A stretch of DNA of 64,000 bases from Rhynchosporium graminicola. Taxonomy: Eukaryota; Ascomycota; Leotiomycetes; Helotiales; Ploettnerulaceae. Under the pieces are notes generated by a model. It was given only the letters and a program-made list of their open reading frames with translations, ran no database searches and had not been told where the DNA came from. Shown here in pieces: positions 61,345 through 64,000 of this stretch (position 1 is the stretch's first letter; the number at the start of each line of letters is the position of its first letter). Both the position numbers and the translations under genes were made by a program. Location of the stretch: positions 819,001 to 883,000 of the forward strand of contig FJUW01000002.1 in the NCBI GenBank assembly GCA_900074885.1, given 5' to 3'.

Positions 61345-64000
61345 TCAATACAATCCTTCGTCATCCTCCCCATCCTGAAATCCCATATTAACAGCCTTGC
61401 CCTTCCCTTTCTCTCTCGCCTTCCCATTTCCATTTCCATTATAGCCATTTAACTTTTCATTGTAGGTTTCCTCATCACCCTCACTGTCATCCCAACTTCC
61501 CACCGCCTTCCCCTTTCCCTTCCTATCCACAACCTTCTCTTTGCCCTTCCCCTTCCCATTACTCTTTGGCCGCTGCACATCGTCCGCACCTCCATTCCTC
61601 CTCTGCCACTCCGGGATCCCATCGATGTCTTTATCCCTGCCTTCTCCCTTATCAACCCACCCACTCTCATCTAACTTAACCTTCTCCTTCTCATCAACCT
61701 TCTCAAACTGCGCTCTCACCATTCCATAATGTTCCAATTCCTTCGCACTAACACTAGGCACCAGTTCTTTCTCTGCATTGATGAAATCTTCTTCTGTTAC
61801 CATGACAGCTACGTCTTCTTTGCTGGCGTAATGGTCGAAGAAATACGCGGTAGAGATCTTGGATTTGCCCGATGAGGCGTTGGAGGTGTTGATTTCGGCG
61901 ATTTTGGTGTCGACAAGAGAGGCTTGACGTGTTACTGCTTTGAGCATGGCGTCGGAGCAGAGCGCGTAGAAATCGGCTCCTGTGTAGGTGAATGGGAGAA
62001 GGGAGGCGACGCGAGGGAGGGAAAGAGTGGGATGGAGTGTGAATCTATATGATGTTAATATTGGTCTGCGTGTAGTGTCGCGAGATACTTACTTCCTTGT
62101 CAATGCTTCCATAATGGTCAGTTGCTTATCATGGGTATCACTGACTCCTAGATAAAGCATCTTGTCGAATCGTCCTGGTCGCAGTAAGGCAGCGTCGAGT
62201 AGATCAGGTCGATTCGTAGCACCAATGACAAAGACACCTCCGCCACCATCCTCGCCATCTGACATACCGTCGAGCTCGGCCAATAATTGAGAGACGATTC
62301 GATCCATGACTCCACCACTATCTCCCTGATTTCCTCTCTTAGGCGCTACAGAGTCCAACTCGTCAAAGAAGACAACGCAAGGACGAGCATCTCTAGCACG
62401 TTGAAATACTCGGCGAACATTGGCTTCCGATTCTCCGATGTACATATTCAACAATTCAGGTCCTTTGACACTGAAGAAGTTGAGACTGAATTCGGTAGCA
62501 ATCGCCTTTGCAAGTAACGTCTTGCCAGTTCCAGGTGGGCCATAAAATAGGATACCGGAGCGCTTCTTCATACCCTTTGCGAATAGCTCAGGTCGTTCGA
62601 GCGGCAGTTGAATCGTCTCCATGACGGCATCTTTAACGTTTGTCAGACCTCCCACGTCATCCCAACTGACGTTGGGGATCTTGGGAGCACCAATAGCGTC
62701 CGCGAAGTTCTTGCGAGCAGCCTCAACAGCGAGATCGAAATCTGCTTTTATGAGGCACCTTCCAGCCGAACCACCGGCTACTATAATATCTCGCACCGTG
62801 ACAACAGCATCTGCGTCGGATATTGCAGAGGCAAGAGCCTCGATACGGGAGTTTCGAGCTACGAGAGCTCGATCTGCAACGTCAACAAGGTCACCAGCAA
62901 CAAGCGCAGCAGTCTTGACAGCTACCCCACTGAGGTCAACATCAGGAGCAAGAGCAACTGGTTGGTCATCTATGATGCTTCTCAAAATGCCTTCTCGCTC
63001 CCACTCGTCAGGCGCGGTCATCTCTAGCTCGTGAGTAAAGAGACCTCGGACGCCGTCGGGAATTTTGTTAACCTCGGTAGTAGTGGCTATTAAGACTCTG
63101 GAGCCAGCCAGAATATCTTTCAAAGCAGTGATCATCCTATCCGCCGTCAGAGCTTCAATATGCCTGATCAAAAGCGCGCAGAACTCCGGACCACAGGTCA
63201 TTGCCCGCTCTGCACGGGCTTCCAGAAGTCCAGCTGATTTGATATCGCTTCCAGCACTACCTTCACTTACGATATCGTAAGCATCGATTGTGAAGGTGTG
63301 TAGCCCAATATCAGCACATGCACGCTTTGATAAAGTGGCTTTGCCAATGTTTCTTTGCGTTGAAACCAAAAGAATAGCCAGTGGTTGTAGTTTGAGATGA
63401 ATCGCTCGGGGACTAGTAGCAGCTGCTATTAATTCTCTCAACCGTCGCTGAAGCACGGATATGTGGTGCCTTCTTGGCTCTGGTATAGACGTTGCTTCCC
63501 TTTGCGATTTCGATATAGACTTCAATCCAAGATAGTAGTCCCATGAATTCTCCATTGTTGATGGCAGTCGGCTATTCTCGCTTCCTGATTGCATCATATG
63601 CGTCGACGATACATCAATCGACGCAACTCCACCCCAAATATCCTCATCTTCAACTATTTCAGGACTGTCCTTTGCGGCACCAATATATCCAATTCTGAAC
63701 CATCCAACACCAGTGGCCTTTGCTGGTTTAGTAGGCCGAAGATCATCAAGAACCGCGTTGGACAAGAGCTCATCGATCTCCGTATCATCACTTGGAGCCG
63801 ATTGATATAACGTGCGTCCTAGATCCTCGTCGATTGGGATAGCCAGCAAGTCGCCCTTCTGGACGATCCGAGTACGACTCGTGAAATGCCGCTTCAAACC
63901 AGAAAACAGTGCGTTTTGTAGAGTGCGTTCTGTAGAAAAAGGAGTGCTAATTTTCAACAGTGTGAGTTCCCGGGCGAATGGAGGCCGTGATGCGCTAGTA
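61345..64000 (-). CDS. PEX6: Peroxisomal AAA-ATPase Pex6, C-terminal part (runs off the right edge)
   Basis: Pex6 works with Pex1 as a hexameric motor that pulls the receptor Pex5 out of the peroxisome membrane. In this window two exons are present: 64000-62093 (open at the edge, no ATG) and 62044-61345, with a 48-nt intron AA|GTAAGT...ATATAG. About 869 codons are visible. They show STERTLQNALFSGLKRHF, a degenerate first AAA module, then the second AAA module with Walker A GPPGTGKT, Walker B VVFFDELDS, sensor ATNRPDL and arginine-finger region RPGRFDKM. The C-terminal tail carries an unusual K/G repeat (NGKGKGKEK, RKGKGKAV, EKGKGKAV). The N-terminal part, around 500 residues in usual family members, lies outside. 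Confidence 0.93.

Overview
This is a stretch of nuclear DNA from a filamentous ascomycete (Pezizomycotina). The evidence is the many short spliceosomal introns (about 45-200 nt, GTRWGT donors, CTRAC/CTAAT branch sites, YAG acceptors), fungal-type versions of conserved genes (PNS1, PTA1, COA3, NOP12, QNS1, PEX6, an Rpd3L subunit) and fungal-only families (DUF6914, a She3-like protein). The class is not certain; Leotiomycetes would fit, but that is a guess. Exon joins were worked out by hand. Every model below keeps frame across all its introns.

Layout. 1-10.8 kb: EMC7 (+), a WW-domain protein with GYGQQ repeats (-), a Rab GTPase (-) and the choline-transporter-like protein PNS1 (+). 11.6-13.1 kb: a six-exon short-chain dehydrogenase. 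13.1-16.0 kb: AT-rich, no gene found. 16.0-18.2 kb: a DUF6914 gene and a kinase-fold phosphotransferase gene tail to tail, then an 88-codon unknown. 18.3-21.0 kb: decayed DNA, with relic cysteine/tryptophan-rich coding sequence, a tRNA 5' fragment and a CorA-like transporter pseudogene with five in-frame stops. 22.1-30.5 kb: a dense housekeeping block of PTA1 (symplekin), COA3, a Dep1/Sds3-type histone deacetylase subunit and NOP12. 31.0-36.3 kb: a secreted cysteine-rich protein, an alpha/beta-hydrolase and the histidine methyltransferase HPM1. 37.8 kb: an intron-containing tRNA gene. 39.2-43.1 kb: QNS1 (glutamine-dependent NAD+ synthetase) in 21 exons. 45.0-46.8 kb: ribosomal protein genes RPP2 and RPS15. 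49.1-55.7 kb: a She3-like coiled-coil protein and a 1068-residue fungal protein of unknown function. 56.7-61 kb: a six-TM membrane protein and an esterase pseudogene. 61.3-64.0 kb: the C-terminal part of PEX6, which runs off the right edge.

No operon-like logic or secondary-metabolite cluster is visible. The genes cover general cell biology: mRNA 3'-end formation, chromatin, ribosome biogenesis and translation, membrane traffic, mitochondrial and peroxisomal assembly, and NAD synthesis. Between them lie gene-poor AT-rich islands that hold the pseudogenes. The most unusual points are the 20-intron QNS1 gene with an 11-nt internal exon, four GC-AG introns in one 64-kb window, and pseudogene stops that fit C-to-T decay of the RIP type. 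I found no convincing new multi-gene system.
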